From positions 4,030,001 to 4,094,000 of the forward strand of contig NZ_CP011132.1 in assembly GCF_000981805.1 (NCBI RefSeq): a stretch of DNA of 64,000 nucleotides. Direction: 5' to 3'. Below the pieces are notes generated by a model that worked only from the letters and a program-made list of their open reading frames with translations, ran no database searches and had not been told where the DNA came from. This DNA comes from Citrobacter amalonaticus Y19 (GTDB lineage Bacteria; Pseudomonadota; Gammaproteobacteria; Enterobacterales; Enterobacteriaceae). This document shows, piece by piece, positions 1-8,973 of the stretch (positions within the stretch are counted from its first letter, which is position 1; every line of letters begins with the position of its first letter). Both the position numbers and the translations under genes were made by a program.

Positions 1-35
1 AAATCACAAAACATAACCTTGCTGAAAATAGGGAA

Positions 36-100
36 TTGACGCTCATAATTTATCCCCTCATAGTATTCGCATACAGAACAATAGTTCTATATACAGAACA
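36..100 (+). promoter_or_regulatory. Putative promoter and operator of the sugar-acid operon
   Basis: A TTGACG box (36-41) and a TAGTAT box (61-66) lie 19 bp apart. Just downstream, the ten-base word ATACAGAACA occurs twice, at 71-80 and 91-100, exactly 20 bp apart. The first copy is also the left half of the palindrome AGAAC-AATA-GTTCT (75-88). Repeats of this kind near the transcription start fit repression by an IclR-family protein, and one is encoded at the other end of the locus. The assignment is inferred from position and symmetry. Confidence 0.45.
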
Positions 101-128
101 AATACCTCTACTATTAAGGGATGCGCTA

Positions 129-1460
129 ATGAGCATTGAACTCGATAAACCGACTACGCGAGGACGCTGGCTACACATCATTCCAGCCACCATCCTCGTT
201 TATATCGTGGCTTACATGGACAGGACGAACATCGCGATTGGGATTGCGGGGGGGATGGAAGAAGACCTGGGGATGACCGCCTCGTTTGCCGGTCTGGTCG
301 CCGGCATTTTCTTTATTGGTTATATCTTTTTGCAAATTCCGGGCGGTCAAATCGCGGAACGATTAAGCGCCAAGAAATTAATCGCCTGGACCATCGTCGC
401 ATGGGGCGGCTTCGCGCTGCTGACCGGCTTCGTCCAGACCCCAACCCAGTTGCTGATTATCCGCTTTATCCTTGGCGTCGCTGAGGGTGCGGTCTATCCT
501 GCCATCCTGGCACTGATTGGTCACTGGTTCCCTAATGAAGAACGCGCAAGAGCGATTGCCTATTTCCAGATGAACCTTGCCGTGGCGTCGATCATTACCG
601 GGCCACTTTCCGGTTGGCTGATCGAAACCTACGGCTGGCGTGAAATGTTCGTCATCGAGGGGTTACTCTCACTCGGCCTGCTGTTCGTCTGGCTGCCTTT
701 GGTCTCCGATCATCCTCATCAGGCCAAGTGGCTGGATCCTAAAGAGCGCGCCTGGATCGAACAGAAATTGCAGGCCGATCGCGCGCTGACGATCGGGGGT
801 GAAACCAGCAGTATCCGCAATGTTCTGCGCAGCATTAACTTATGGAAGCTGATTGGCATCTATTTCTTCGTGCAGGTCGGTTTCTACGGCTTTGCCCTCT
901 GGATGCCAAACCTGATTAAACACCTGACCGGCAGCGGAATGACGATCGTCGGCTTACTGACTGCGGCACCGTACGTTTTGTGTATCGTCGGTCAGTATTA
1001 CATTGCCAAATGGTGCGACAAAACCATGAACCGTCGTCTCTACACGGCAATTCCACTGCTGGGTTTTGCCGCCTGCCTCGCCCTCTCCCTGCTGCTTAAA
1101 GATAACGTCTGGCTGGCGTACGGCATGATGGTCATCTGCGGCTTCTTCCTGCAAGCCTATGCGGGACCGTTCTGGACATTGCCGCCATTACTCTTCGCCC
1201 CCAACGTGCTGGGTGGCGTACGCGGCACCATCAACGCATTAGGCAACATCGGCGGCTTTATTGGTCCTTATCTGGTGGGCCTGTTAACCGTCACGTTCTC
1301 CCAAACGGCGGGGATGACCGTGCTGGTGGCCGCACTCCTCATCGCTGTCGCACTGCTGTTCAGTTTACCTTCGGTTACTGCCCGTCCTGCAGGCAGTAGC
1401 AACCCTCATCATGCATCGGCGCCTGAGACGTCGCTCAAACAAGAAGGAATCGCCAAATGA
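129..1460 (+). CDS. MFS transporter, probable sugar-acid:proton symporter (ACS family)
   Basis: This 443-residue, very hydrophobic protein has the usual 12-helix major facilitator pattern. It contains YMDRTNIAIG near residue 33-42, typical of the anion:cation symporter branch that carries hexuronates, galactonate and similar acids. An upstream in-frame start exists, but the ATG at 129 is preferred because AAGGGA precedes it at good spacing and the protein then begins like its family (MSIELDKPTTRGRW). The gene overlaps the dehydratase gene by four bases (ATGA), so the two are translationally coupled. The substrate is not readable from the sequence; an aldonate is inferred from the neighbouring dehydratase and aldolase. 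Confidence 0.85.
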   Translation: MSIELDKPTTRGRWLHIIPATILVYIVAYMDRTNIAIGIAGGMEEDLGMTASFAGLVAGIFFIGYIFLQIPGGQIAERLSAKKLIAWTIVAWGGFALLTGFVQTPTQLLIIRFILGVAEGAVYPAILALIGHWFPNEERARAIAYFQMNLAVASIITGPLSGWLIETYGWREMFVIEGLLSLGLLFVWLPLVSDHPHQAKWLDPKERAWIEQKLQADRALTIGGETSSIRNVLRSINLWKLIGIYFFVQVGFYGFALWMPNLIKHLTGSGMTIVGLLTAAPYVLCIVGQYYIAKWCDKTMNRRLYTAIPLLGFAACLALSLLLKDNVWLAYGMMVICGFFLQAYAGPFWTLPPLLFAPNVLGGVRGTINALGNIGGFIGPYLVGLLTVTFSQTAGMTVLVAALLIAVALLFSLPSVTARPAGSSNPHHASAPETSLKQEGIAK

Positions 1461-3172
1461 GTCAGAAATGCCAACACGCCCGTGACCTGTGGTCACAACT
1501 GGACGCCCTGCGTCTGGGGATGAATTACACCAAAGAAGATGTCAATAAGCTGCAGGTTCTGGTGGATGACTGCTATGGCGAAAGTCATCCCGGTAGCTTT
1601 CATCTTAATCATCTGGGCGATGAAGCCGTCTTAGGCATTCACGAAAGCGGCGGTCGTGCCGTTCGTCATCACGTGACTGATATTTGTGATGGCTGGGGCC
1701 AGGGTCATGACGGGATGAACTATATTTTAGCCTCCCGCGAGGCTATCGCGAACATGGTCGAAATCCATGCCTCCGTTGTGCCTTATGATGCCGGTATCTT
1801 GATCTCCAGCTGTGATAAATCGATCCCGGCGCATTTGATCGCCGCGGCGCGCCTGAACCTACCGATGCTGCATATCCCCGGTGGCTCAATGCGTCCGGCG
1901 CCGAATATGAGCACATCCGATCTCGGTGGCATTACCGCCAAACTCAAGAAAGGCGAGATTGGCATTCAGCAGGTGGAAGCCATGCAGCAGTGCGGTTGCC
2001 CAACGGCAGGCGCTTGCCAGTTCATGGGCACCGCCAGCACGATGCAGTGCATGTCTGAAGCGCTGGGCCTTGCTTTACCGGGAAGCGCGTTACTGCCCTC
2101 TACGCTGGCGGAAATTCGTCGCATCGCGCGGAGCGCCGGTCATCAGGCGTTATACCTGGCAGAGAAAAACATCACGACGCATAAGATTCTCACCCCTGCC
2201 GCCTTTGAAAACGCCATTAAGGTCCATGCCGCCATCGGCGGCAGCACCAACGCCATGATCCATCTCCCGGCAATCGCCCATGAACTGGGTTGGGAGCTGA
2301 AACCTGAACTGTTTGACCAGATAAACAATGAGATCCCTTACCTCACCAATATTCAACCCAGCGGCCAGTACGTCACAGAAATGATGTGGTTCGCCGGTGG
2401 CGTGCCGATGGTGCAATGGTATCTTCGCGATTATCTGGATCTGGATGTCTTGACGGTGACAGGCCGCACGCTGGGCGAAAACCTGGAGATGCTCCATCAG
2501 TCCGGCTTCTTTACCCGCAACCACGGCTATCTGAGTAATTATCGGGTCAGCCCGGAAGAGGTGATCCGTAAACCGGAAAACGCGACCAAGAAAGGGTCGA
2601 TTGCCGTGTTAAAAGGCAATATCGCGCCGGAAGGCGCGGTTATCAAATACGCCGCCTGCGCACCAGATATGCACCACCATACCGGCCCTGCACGCGTCTT
2701 CAATTCGGAAGAGGATGCCCAGCAAGCCATTATTCATAACCACATCGAACCGGGTGATGTCATTTTTATTCGTTATGAAGGGGCGAAAGGTTCGGGAGCA
2801 CCGGAAATGCTCATGACCACAGACGCGATTGTTTACGATAAACACCTTGATGGCAAAGTCGCCCTGATTACCGATGGTCGTTTCTCCGGCGCGACCAGCG
2901 GCCCCTGCGTCGGCCATGTTTCTCCGGAAGCCGCCGATGGCGGTCCCATTGCACTTGTCGAAGACGGCGACCTCATCGAAATGGACGTCAAAGGACGCAA
3001 GCTCAACATTGTTGGCATTAACGGGGAATACAAAACGGAAGAAGAAATTCAGCACTGTCTTGAACGTCGTCGGGAAAACTGGACGAAACCGGATTATTCA
3101 AACCGACGCGGCGTCTTTAAGCAATTTACGACCAACGCAACCTCATTAATGGCGGGAGCCTGGATTAAATAA
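1457..3172 (+). CDS. IlvD/Edd-family dehydratase, probable aldonate dehydratase
   Basis: This 571-residue protein belongs to the dihydroxy-acid / 6-phosphogluconate dehydratase family, iron-sulfur enzymes that remove water to give a 2-keto-3-deoxy acid. The three expected cluster cysteines are visible: Cys77 in TDICDGWGQGH, Cys119 in SSCDKS and Cys187 in GACQFMGTASTM. It is clearly shorter than the E. coli xylonate dehydratases YagF and YjhG (about 655 residues, from memory) and nearer the length of IlvD. It sits between a transporter and an aldolase of the DapA family, as yagF/yagE do, so a sugar-acid substrate is more likely than the branched-chain intermediate. The exact substrate is unknown. 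Confidence 0.85.
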   Translation: MSQKCQHARDLWSQLDALRLGMNYTKEDVNKLQVLVDDCYGESHPGSFHLNHLGDEAVLGIHESGGRAVRHHVTDICDGWGQGHDGMNYILASREAIANMVEIHASVVPYDAGILISSCDKSIPAHLIAAARLNLPMLHIPGGSMRPAPNMSTSDLGGITAKLKKGEIGIQQVEAMQQCGCPTAGACQFMGTASTMQCMSEALGLALPGSALLPSTLAEIRRIARSAGHQALYLAEKNITTHKILTPAAFENAIKVHAAIGGSTNAMIHLPAIAHELGWELKPELFDQINNEIPYLTNIQPSGQYVTEMMWFAGGVPMVQWYLRDYLDLDVLTVTGRTLGENLEMLHQSGFFTRNHGYLSNYRVSPEEVIRKPENATKKGSIAVLKGNIAPEGAVIKYAACAPDMHHHTGPARVFNSEEDAQQAIIHNHIEPGDVIFIRYEGAKGSGAPEMLMTTDAIVYDKHLDGKVALITDGRFSGATSGPCVGHVSPEAADGGPIALVEDGDLIEMDVKGRKLNIVGINGEYKTEEEIQHCLERRRENWTKPDYSNRRGVFKQFTTNATSLMAGAWIK

Positions 3173-3179
3173 CGTCCCT

Positions 3180-3208
3180 GGTGGGCGGCATGACTGCCAG
3201 CCCACCTG
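3180..3208 (+). other. Intercistronic hairpin
   Basis: GGTGGGC and GCCCACC pair around a short loop between the dehydratase stop and the aldolase start. There is no T run, so this looks like an RNA-processing or stability element rather than a terminator. Confidence 0.4.
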
Positions 3209-3228
3209 CTTTTAAGGATAAACTCATT

Positions 3229-4131
3229 ATGCAAACTGAAAAATTCAACGGTGTCTTTCCGCCTGTTCCCACAATTGTTAATGCCCAGGGAGAGTTAGAT
3301 AAAAAAGGGATGGCGACGTTACTCGACCACCTTATTGCAAACCAGGTGAACGGCGTATTATTGCTCGGCAGCGGCGGCGAGTTCTGCCACATGACAAAAG
3401 AGCAGCGCCTGGAAGCCGCCGAGTTTTGTGTTCAACATATCAATCATCGAATTCCCGTGCTGTTAGGGATCAGCAGTACCTGCACGCAAGACGTTATTGA
3501 TTACGGTCTGCATGCCGACCGTCTGGAAGTGGATGCCGTCCTGGTCCTCAATCCTTATTATGCCAGGCTGACCGATGATTATATTTATCATCATTTCAAA
3601 ACCGTCGCGGAAAGCATCAAAACGCCGGTGATTCTCTATAATTTTCCGGCGCTCACCGGCCAGGATCTCAGTATCGATTTAATTACCCGACTGGCGCATG
3701 ACATCCCCAATATCATTGGCATAAAAGATACGGTGGATAACATTAGTCATATTCGCGAAATCATCAATACCGTACGACCGGTTCGCCCTGACTTTGTTAT
3801 TTTCTCTGGTTACGATGAATATATGCTGGACACGTTGATCATGGGGGGAAATGGCGGGATCCCTGCGACGGCTAACTTTGCTCCACAGTTAACCTGTGGA
3901 ATTTATCGCGCCTGGTGCGAAAAAGAGTATGAGACCCTGTTTCACCTGCAACGCAGGCTCTCTGCGTTATCCACCATTTACAGTCTGGATACCCCTTTCT
4001 TTGGGATTATCAAAAAAGCCATCCAGCTCAGCGGCATTGATATCCCGGTAGAGGTCATGCCTCCGGTGCAACCGGCAAATGAGGCGCACATCGCCAGCCT
4101 GAAAAAGGTTTTACAGCGCGCCGGGTTGTAA
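3229..4131 (+). CDS. DHDPS/NAL-family aldolase, probable 2-keto-3-deoxy-sugar-acid aldolase
   Basis: This 300-residue class I aldolase has the dihydrodipicolinate synthase / N-acetylneuraminate lyase fold. Visible family features are the GSGGE carboxylate-binding loop (47-51, GTTGE in DapA), Tyr137 in ILYNFP and the Schiff-base Lys166 in IIGIKDTVDN. The ATG at 3229 is chosen because AAGGATAA lies just upstream; an earlier in-frame start at 3181 would translate the intercistronic hairpin. Placed directly after the dehydratase, it would cleave the 2-keto-3-deoxy acid to pyruvate and an aldehyde, as YagE and YjhH do. A biosynthetic dapA role is unlikely in this operon. Confidence 0.85.
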   Translation: MQTEKFNGVFPPVPTIVNAQGELDKKGMATLLDHLIANQVNGVLLLGSGGEFCHMTKEQRLEAAEFCVQHINHRIPVLLGISSTCTQDVIDYGLHADRLEVDAVLVLNPYYARLTDDYIYHHFKTVAESIKTPVILYNFPALTGQDLSIDLITRLAHDIPNIIGIKDTVDNISHIREIINTVRPVRPDFVIFSGYDEYMLDTLIMGGNGGIPATANFAPQLTCGIYRAWCEKEYETLFHLQRRLSALSTIYSLDTPFFGIIKKAIQLSGIDIPVEVMPPVQPANEAHIASLKKVLQRAGL

Positions 4132-4140
4132 GCCAAATCA

Positions 4141-4165
4141 GCGGGCTTCACGCCCGCCTTTTCTT
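4141..4165 (+). terminator. Rho-independent terminator of the sugar-acid operon
   Basis: GCGGGC-TTCAC-GCCCGC is followed by a T-rich tail directly after the aldolase stop. It lies between two convergent genes. Confidence 0.75.
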
Positions 4166-4185
4166 TCCTTATCCCGGCGAAAAGA

Positions 4186-4941
4186 CTAGCGCAGCATTAA
4201 CGACAGACGACGACTGGCATCCATCATCTGTGCGGCAAGCGCTTCTCGTTTTTCATCCGGGATCTGGAACGCCACACCGGATACGCTCAATGCCGCCACC
4301 ACTTTCCCTTCGGCATTAAATACCGGCACGGCGATGCAACGCACGCCCAAAGAATCTTCTTCGTTATCATAGCCCCAGCCACGCTGGCGGATCCCGGCTA
4401 ATTCCTGCTTCAGGATATTCACATCCGTAATCGTCGTCTCGGTAAAGCGCGTCAGAACCTGATCGGGTGGCAGCAACTCATCCAGGTCTTCAGAATTAAG
4501 CCAGGCAATCAGCACTTTCCCCAAACCGGAACTGTGCAACGAAAGGCGCTTACCTTCCCAACTGCGTATCACAATCGCCTGTGGGCTTTCCAGCTTGAGA
4601 AGATAAATGGGGGAATCACCTTCAAGCACGCCAAGATGGCAGGTTAAACCTGTCGCATCACGAATTTCTTTCAGGACCGGCAACGCTATTTTTTTAATAT
4701 CGTACTGTTCTGCGGCTTTATTCCCTAATTCGTAGAGACGTAACCCCAGGTAATATTTGTCTTTTTCCTGACGCAATAAGCCATGCGCAACCATGCCCGT
4801 CAGTAAAGAGGAGGTACTACTTTTTGCGATCCCTGAATTCTGATGGATCTGCGTGAACGTCGCGCCATCGCATTCCATCAGATAGGCGAAGACGCGCATA
4901 ATTTTGTCGAGGGCGGGAATCGATGTTGTGATTTTTTTCAT
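4186..4941 (-). CDS. IclR-family transcriptional regulator
   Basis: This 251-residue protein has an N-terminal winged helix (about 8-70, with SGIAKSSTSSLLTGMVAHGL as the recognition region) and an IclR effector domain (about 80-250, including GLGKVLIAWL and the C-terminal GVRCIAVPVFNAEGKVVAALSVSG stretch). IclR-type domains bind small carboxylic acids. It is convergent to the transporter-dehydratase-aldolase operon and is the obvious candidate regulator of it. No strong ribosome-binding site precedes the ATG; only AT-rich sequence and a distant AGGA are seen, suggesting low expression. It is not the E. coli XynR/YagI protein by sequence. Confidence 0.85.
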   Translation of the reverse strand: MKKITTSIPALDKIMRVFAYLMECDGATFTQIHQNSGIAKSSTSSLLTGMVAHGLLRQEKDKYYLGLRLYELGNKAAEQYDIKKIALPVLKEIRDATGLTCHLGVLEGDSPIYLLKLESPQAIVIRSWEGKRLSLHSSGLGKVLIAWLNSEDLDELLPPDQVLTRFTETTITDVNILKQELAGIRQRGWGYDNEEDSLGVRCIAVPVFNAEGKVVAALSVSGVAFQIPDEKREALAAQMMDASRRLSLMLR

Positions 4942-5030
4942 AAATTTATCAACTAATTATAATTAATTCCTCGGACACTATACACCAGCAGACGGTGATT
5001 ATTCCATATCAACGCACAATAACTGAGCAC

Positions 5031-5055
5031 AAAAAAGGAGCCCGTAGGCTCCTTT
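5031..5055 (-). terminator. Terminator of the glgBXCAP operon
   Basis: Read on the minus strand, AAAGGAGCC and GGCTCCTTT form a nine-base-pair stem with a four-base loop, followed by six T. It lies 16 bp past the glgP stop. Confidence 0.85.
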
Positions 5056-5070
5056 GGTTAACAGGACAAC

Positions 5071-7518
5071 TTACAGCCGCACCGGGTCAATATGCCAGAT
5101 ATGTTTGGCGTACTCCTGAATGGTACGGTCAGAGGAGAAGTAACCCATGTTGGCGATATTGAGCATCGCTTTGGCAGTCCACTCTTCCGGGCGGCCGTAC
5201 AACTCGTCCACCTTGTCCTGACAATCAACATAGCTGCGATAGTCCGCCAGCACCTGATAGTGGTCGCCAAAGTTGATCAGCGAATCTACCAAATCACGAT
5301 AACGCCCTGGCTCATCCGGACTGAACATGCCGCTGCCGATTTGCGTCAGCACCTGATGCAGTTCCTCATCTTTTTCGTAATACTCACGCGGTTTATAGCC
5401 CTGCCTGCGCAGTTCTTCGACCTCTTCTGCCGTGTTACCAAAGATAAAGATGTTCTCTTCGCCAACGTGTTCCAGCATCTCAACGTTCGCCCCGTCCAGC
5501 GTACCGATAGTCAATGCGCCGTTCAGTGCGAACTTCATGTTGCTGGTGCCGGAGGCTTCCGTCCCCGCCAGCGAAATCTGCTCGGACAGATCCGCCGCCG
5601 GAATGATCAGTTGCGCCAGGCTCACGCTGTAGTTGGGAATAAACACGATCTTCAGCTTATCGCCAATCTGCGGATCGTTATTGATGACCTTCGCAACGTC
5701 ATTAATCAGGTGAATGATGTGCTTCGCCATGTAATAGGCCGACGCAGCCTTACCAGCAAAAATATTCACCCGCGGCACCCACTGCGCATCAGGATTGGCC
5801 TTGATGCGGTTGTAGCGCGTAATCACGTGCAGCACATTCATTAACTGACGCTTGTACTCATGAATGCGCTTGATCTGGACATCAAACAGCGATTTTGGAT
5901 TCACCACCACATTGAGTTGCTGCGCAATATAGTTTGCCAGCCGCTTTTTGTTTTCCAGTTTCGCCTGACCTACCGCATGATTGACCAGCGGGAAATCGCA
6001 GTGCTGTTCGAGTTCATGCAGTTGGCTCAGATCGGTACGCCATGTACGGCCAATATTCTCGTCCAGAACCCCGGAAAGCGGCGGGTTCGCCAGCGCCAGC
6101 CAGCGGCGCGGCGTCACACCATTCGTCACGTTGCAAAAACGCGTCGGGAAGATGGTCGCAAAATCCGCAAACAGCGACTGAACCATCAGGTTAGAGTGCA
6201 ATTCGGAAACACCGTTCACCTTATGGCTCACCACGACCGCCAGCCACGCCATACGCACGCGACGACCGTTGGATTCGTCAATGATCGACGCTCGTCCCAG
6301 CAGACCGGTATCGTTCGGATACTGCTCCTGCAACGTTTTCAGGAAGTAGTCGTTAATTTCAAAGATGATCTGCAGGTGGCGCGGCAGGATTTTACCCAGC
6401 ATATCCACCGGCCAGGTTTCCAGCGCTTCGCTCATCAGCGTGTGGTTGGTATAGGAAAAGACCTGACAACACACTTCAAACGCGTCGTCCCAGGTGAACT
6501 GATGCTCATCGATCAGCAACCGCATCAGCTCCGGGATCGACAACACCGGGTGCGTGTCATTCAGGTGAATGGCAATCTTATCCGCGAGGTTGTCGTAGGT
6601 TTTGTGCAGCTGATAGTGACGGCTCAGAATATCCTGTATCGTAGAGGAGACCAGGAAATACTCCTGACGCAGACGCAGTTCGCGCCCGGAGTAGGTGGAG
6701 TCATCCGGATACAGTACGCGCGACACGTTCTCGGAGTGGTTTTTATCTTCCACTGCGGCGAAGTAATCCCCCTGGTTGAATTTACCGAGGTTGATTTCGC
6801 TACTGGCCTGCGCATTCCACAGACGCAACGTGTTGGTGGCGTCTGTATCATAACCGGGGATAATCTGATCGTACGCGACCGCGAGGATCTCTTCGGTTTC
6901 AAGCCAGCGCGTTTTCTTGCCTTCCTGCTGAATACGCCCGCCAAAGCGAACTTTGTATCGCGTGTTATGGCGCTTGAATTCCCACGGGTTACCGTATTCC
7001 AGCCAGTAATCGGGAGACTCTTTCTGTCGTCCATCAACAATGTTCTGCTTGAACATCCCGTAGTCGTAGCGGATGCCATAGCCGCGTCCCGGCAGCCCTA
7101 AGGTTGCCAGCGAATCCAGGAAACAGGCTGCCAGTCGCCCGAGGCCACCGTTACCGAGACCCGGGTCGTTTTCTTCATCGATGAGCTCTTCGAGATCTAA
7201 CCCCATCGCTTCCAGCGCGCCCTGGACATCGTCATAGATCCCCAGAGACAACAGCGCATTGGAGAGAGTACGCCCAATCAGGAACTCCATCGACAGGTAA
7301 TAAACCTGACGCGTTTCCTGTGACAGTTGGGCACGGTTAGAACGCAGCCAGCGCTCCACAAGACGATCGCGCACCGCAAACAGCGTCGCGTTCAGCCATT
7401 CATGCTTATTGGCAATAACCGGGTCTTTACCAATCGTGAACATCAGCTTGTAAGCAATAGAATGCTTAAGCGCTTCTACGCTCAGCGTCGGCGATGCATA
7501 GGTAAATGGAGCATTCAT
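5071..7518 (-). CDS. glgP: Glycogen phosphorylase
   Basis: This 815-residue cytoplasmic enzyme has the full length of E. coli GlgP. It releases glucose-1-phosphate from the non-reducing ends of glycogen. The pyridoxal-phosphate lysine is in TEASGTSNMKFALNG near the C-terminal third, followed by GTLDGANVEM. The glycine-rich DPGLGNGGLGRLAACFLDS segment of phosphorylases is near residues 118-136. It is the last gene of the glg operon, 19 bp downstream of glgA. Confidence 0.98.
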   Translation of the reverse strand: MNAPFTYASPTLSVEALKHSIAYKLMFTIGKDPVIANKHEWLNATLFAVRDRLVERWLRSNRAQLSQETRQVYYLSMEFLIGRTLSNALLSLGIYDDVQGALEAMGLDLEELIDEENDPGLGNGGLGRLAACFLDSLATLGLPGRGYGIRYDYGMFKQNIVDGRQKESPDYWLEYGNPWEFKRHNTRYKVRFGGRIQQEGKKTRWLETEEILAVAYDQIIPGYDTDATNTLRLWNAQASSEINLGKFNQGDYFAAVEDKNHSENVSRVLYPDDSTYSGRELRLRQEYFLVSSTIQDILSRHYQLHKTYDNLADKIAIHLNDTHPVLSIPELMRLLIDEHQFTWDDAFEVCCQVFSYTNHTLMSEALETWPVDMLGKILPRHLQIIFEINDYFLKTLQEQYPNDTGLLGRASIIDESNGRRVRMAWLAVVVSHKVNGVSELHSNLMVQSLFADFATIFPTRFCNVTNGVTPRRWLALANPPLSGVLDENIGRTWRTDLSQLHELEQHCDFPLVNHAVGQAKLENKKRLANYIAQQLNVVVNPKSLFDVQIKRIHEYKRQLMNVLHVITRYNRIKANPDAQWVPRVNIFAGKAASAYYMAKHIIHLINDVAKVINNDPQIGDKLKIVFIPNYSVSLAQLIIPAADLSEQISLAGTEASGTSNMKFALNGALTIGTLDGANVEMLEHVGEENIFIFGNTAEEVEELRRQGYKPREYYEKDEELHQVLTQIGSGMFSPDEPGRYRDLVDSLINFGDHYQVLADYRSYVDCQDKVDELYGRPEEWTAKAMLNIANMGYFSSDRTIQEYAKHIWHIDPVRL

Positions 7519-7537
7519 AATGATGATTCCTGAATAT

Positions 7538-8971
7538 CTATTTCAAGCGATAGTAAAGCTCGCGGTATGACTTCGCCGCGACTTGCCAGCTAAAATCCAT
7601 CGCCATCGCTTGCCGTTGCACAAACCGCCAGAGCGAAGGTCGAGACCACAGCACGAAAGCGCGGCGGATGGCCCGCAGCAGTGACCAGGCGTTGCTGTCC
7701 TCAAACACAAACCCGCTGGCGATGCCATCGGCAAGGTTTTCCAGCGAACTGTCGGACACGGTGTCAGCCAGTCCGCCGGTACGCCGTACCAACGGTAGCG
7801 TGCCGTACTTCAGTCCGTAGAGTTGCGTTAAGCCGCACGGCTCAAAGCGGCTCGGCACCAGAATAACGTCCGCGCCCCCCATAATGCGGTGCGAAAACGC
7901 TTCGTGATAGCCAATCTGCACGCCTACCTGGCCGGGATATTCCGCGGCGGCAGCAAGGAAACCTTCCTGCAACACCGGATCGCCCGCCCCCAGCAGCGCC
8001 AGTTGTCCGCCCTGCTCTAACAGGCCCGGCAGCGCCTCCAGCACCAGATCCAGCCCCTTCTGGCTGGTCAGGCGGCTGACGACGGCAAACAGCGGAACCT
8101 TCTCATTCACCTTCAATCCCATCGCTATCTGCAGCTGGCGTTTGTTTTCCGCCTTATCTTCCAGTGAATCACGCGTATAGCGCGACGCCAGCAAGAGATC
8201 CGTCTCCGGACTCCAGATTTTCTCATCTACCCCGTTCAGTACGCCGGAAAGACGTCCTTCACGATGGCGCTGTTGCAGCAGTCCTTCCATACCGTAGGCA
8301 AACTGCGGCTCGGTGATCTCGCGCGCGTAGGTCGGGCTGACTGCCGTAATATGGTCGGCGTAGTACAGACCAGCCTTCAGGAACGAAATCTGACCGTTAA
8401 ACTCCAGACCATGCATGTTAAAGAACGACCATGGCAGTTGGATGTCATTCATATGCTGCGCATAAAACATGCCCTGATACGCCAGGTTGTGTACGGTAAA
8501 TACCGATTTCGCCGGACGTCCACGCGCGGCCAGATACGCAGGCGCCAGGCCCGCATGCCAGTCGTGCGCATGCACCACATCCGGGCGCCAGAATGGATCA
8601 AGCCCGCAGGCCATTTCACATCCGACCCATCCCAACAGCGCAAAACGCAGCACGTTATCGGTGTAGGCAAACAGGTTCGTATCGTGATACGGACTCCCCG
8701 GACGATCGTAGAGATGCGGGGCATCAATCAGGTAAATGCCCACGCCGTTGTAATGACCAAACAGCAGGCTAATCCTGCCCGCGAAGGTGTCGCGGCGGCT
8801 GACCACTTGCGCATCCGTGATACCTCGACGAATGTCGGGAAACGCGGGCAGCAGAACACGGGCATCTACACCATCCGCGATTTGTGCTGCCGGCAACGCG
8901 CCAATCACATCTGCCAGACCACCTGTTTTCAACAGGGGAAACATCTCCGAACATACATGTAAAACCTGCAT
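7538..8971 (-). CDS. glgA: Glycogen synthase (ADP-glucose)
   Basis: This 477-residue GT5 glycosyltransferase extends alpha-1,4-glucan chains from ADP-glucose. The N-terminal KTGGLADV motif (Lys15) binds the ADP-glucose diphosphate, and the C-terminal RTGGLADTV repeat is present. The ATG at 8971 is preferred over an in-frame GTG two codons earlier because AGGAG stands five bases upstream and the length then equals E. coli GlgA. The start lies 2 bp after the glgC stop, so the genes are translationally linked. Confidence 0.98.
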   Translation of the reverse strand: MQVLHVCSEMFPLLKTGGLADVIGALPAAQIADGVDARVLLPAFPDIRRGITDAQVVSRRDTFAGRISLLFGHYNGVGIYLIDAPHLYDRPGSPYHDTNLFAYTDNVLRFALLGWVGCEMACGLDPFWRPDVVHAHDWHAGLAPAYLAARGRPAKSVFTVHNLAYQGMFYAQHMNDIQLPWSFFNMHGLEFNGQISFLKAGLYYADHITAVSPTYAREITEPQFAYGMEGLLQQRHREGRLSGVLNGVDEKIWSPETDLLLASRYTRDSLEDKAENKRQLQIAMGLKVNEKVPLFAVVSRLTSQKGLDLVLEALPGLLEQGGQLALLGAGDPVLQEGFLAAAAEYPGQVGVQIGYHEAFSHRIMGGADVILVPSRFEPCGLTQLYGLKYGTLPLVRRTGGLADTVSDSSLENLADGIASGFVFEDSNAWSLLRAIRRAFVLWSRPSLWRFVQRQAMAMDFSWQVAAKSYRELYYRLK

Positions 8972-8973
8972 TC

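Noticed and set aside
4942..5030. Search for a second copy of the ATACAGAACA operator upstream of the IclR gene
   Set aside because: Only AT-rich sequence without that word was found, so autoregulation through the same site is not supported.
5860..7101. Long plus-strand open frame opposite glgP (over 400 codons)
   Set aside because: It is fully antisense to a conserved enzyme, rich in Arg and His as expected of a complementary frame, and has no family resemblance or ribosome site.
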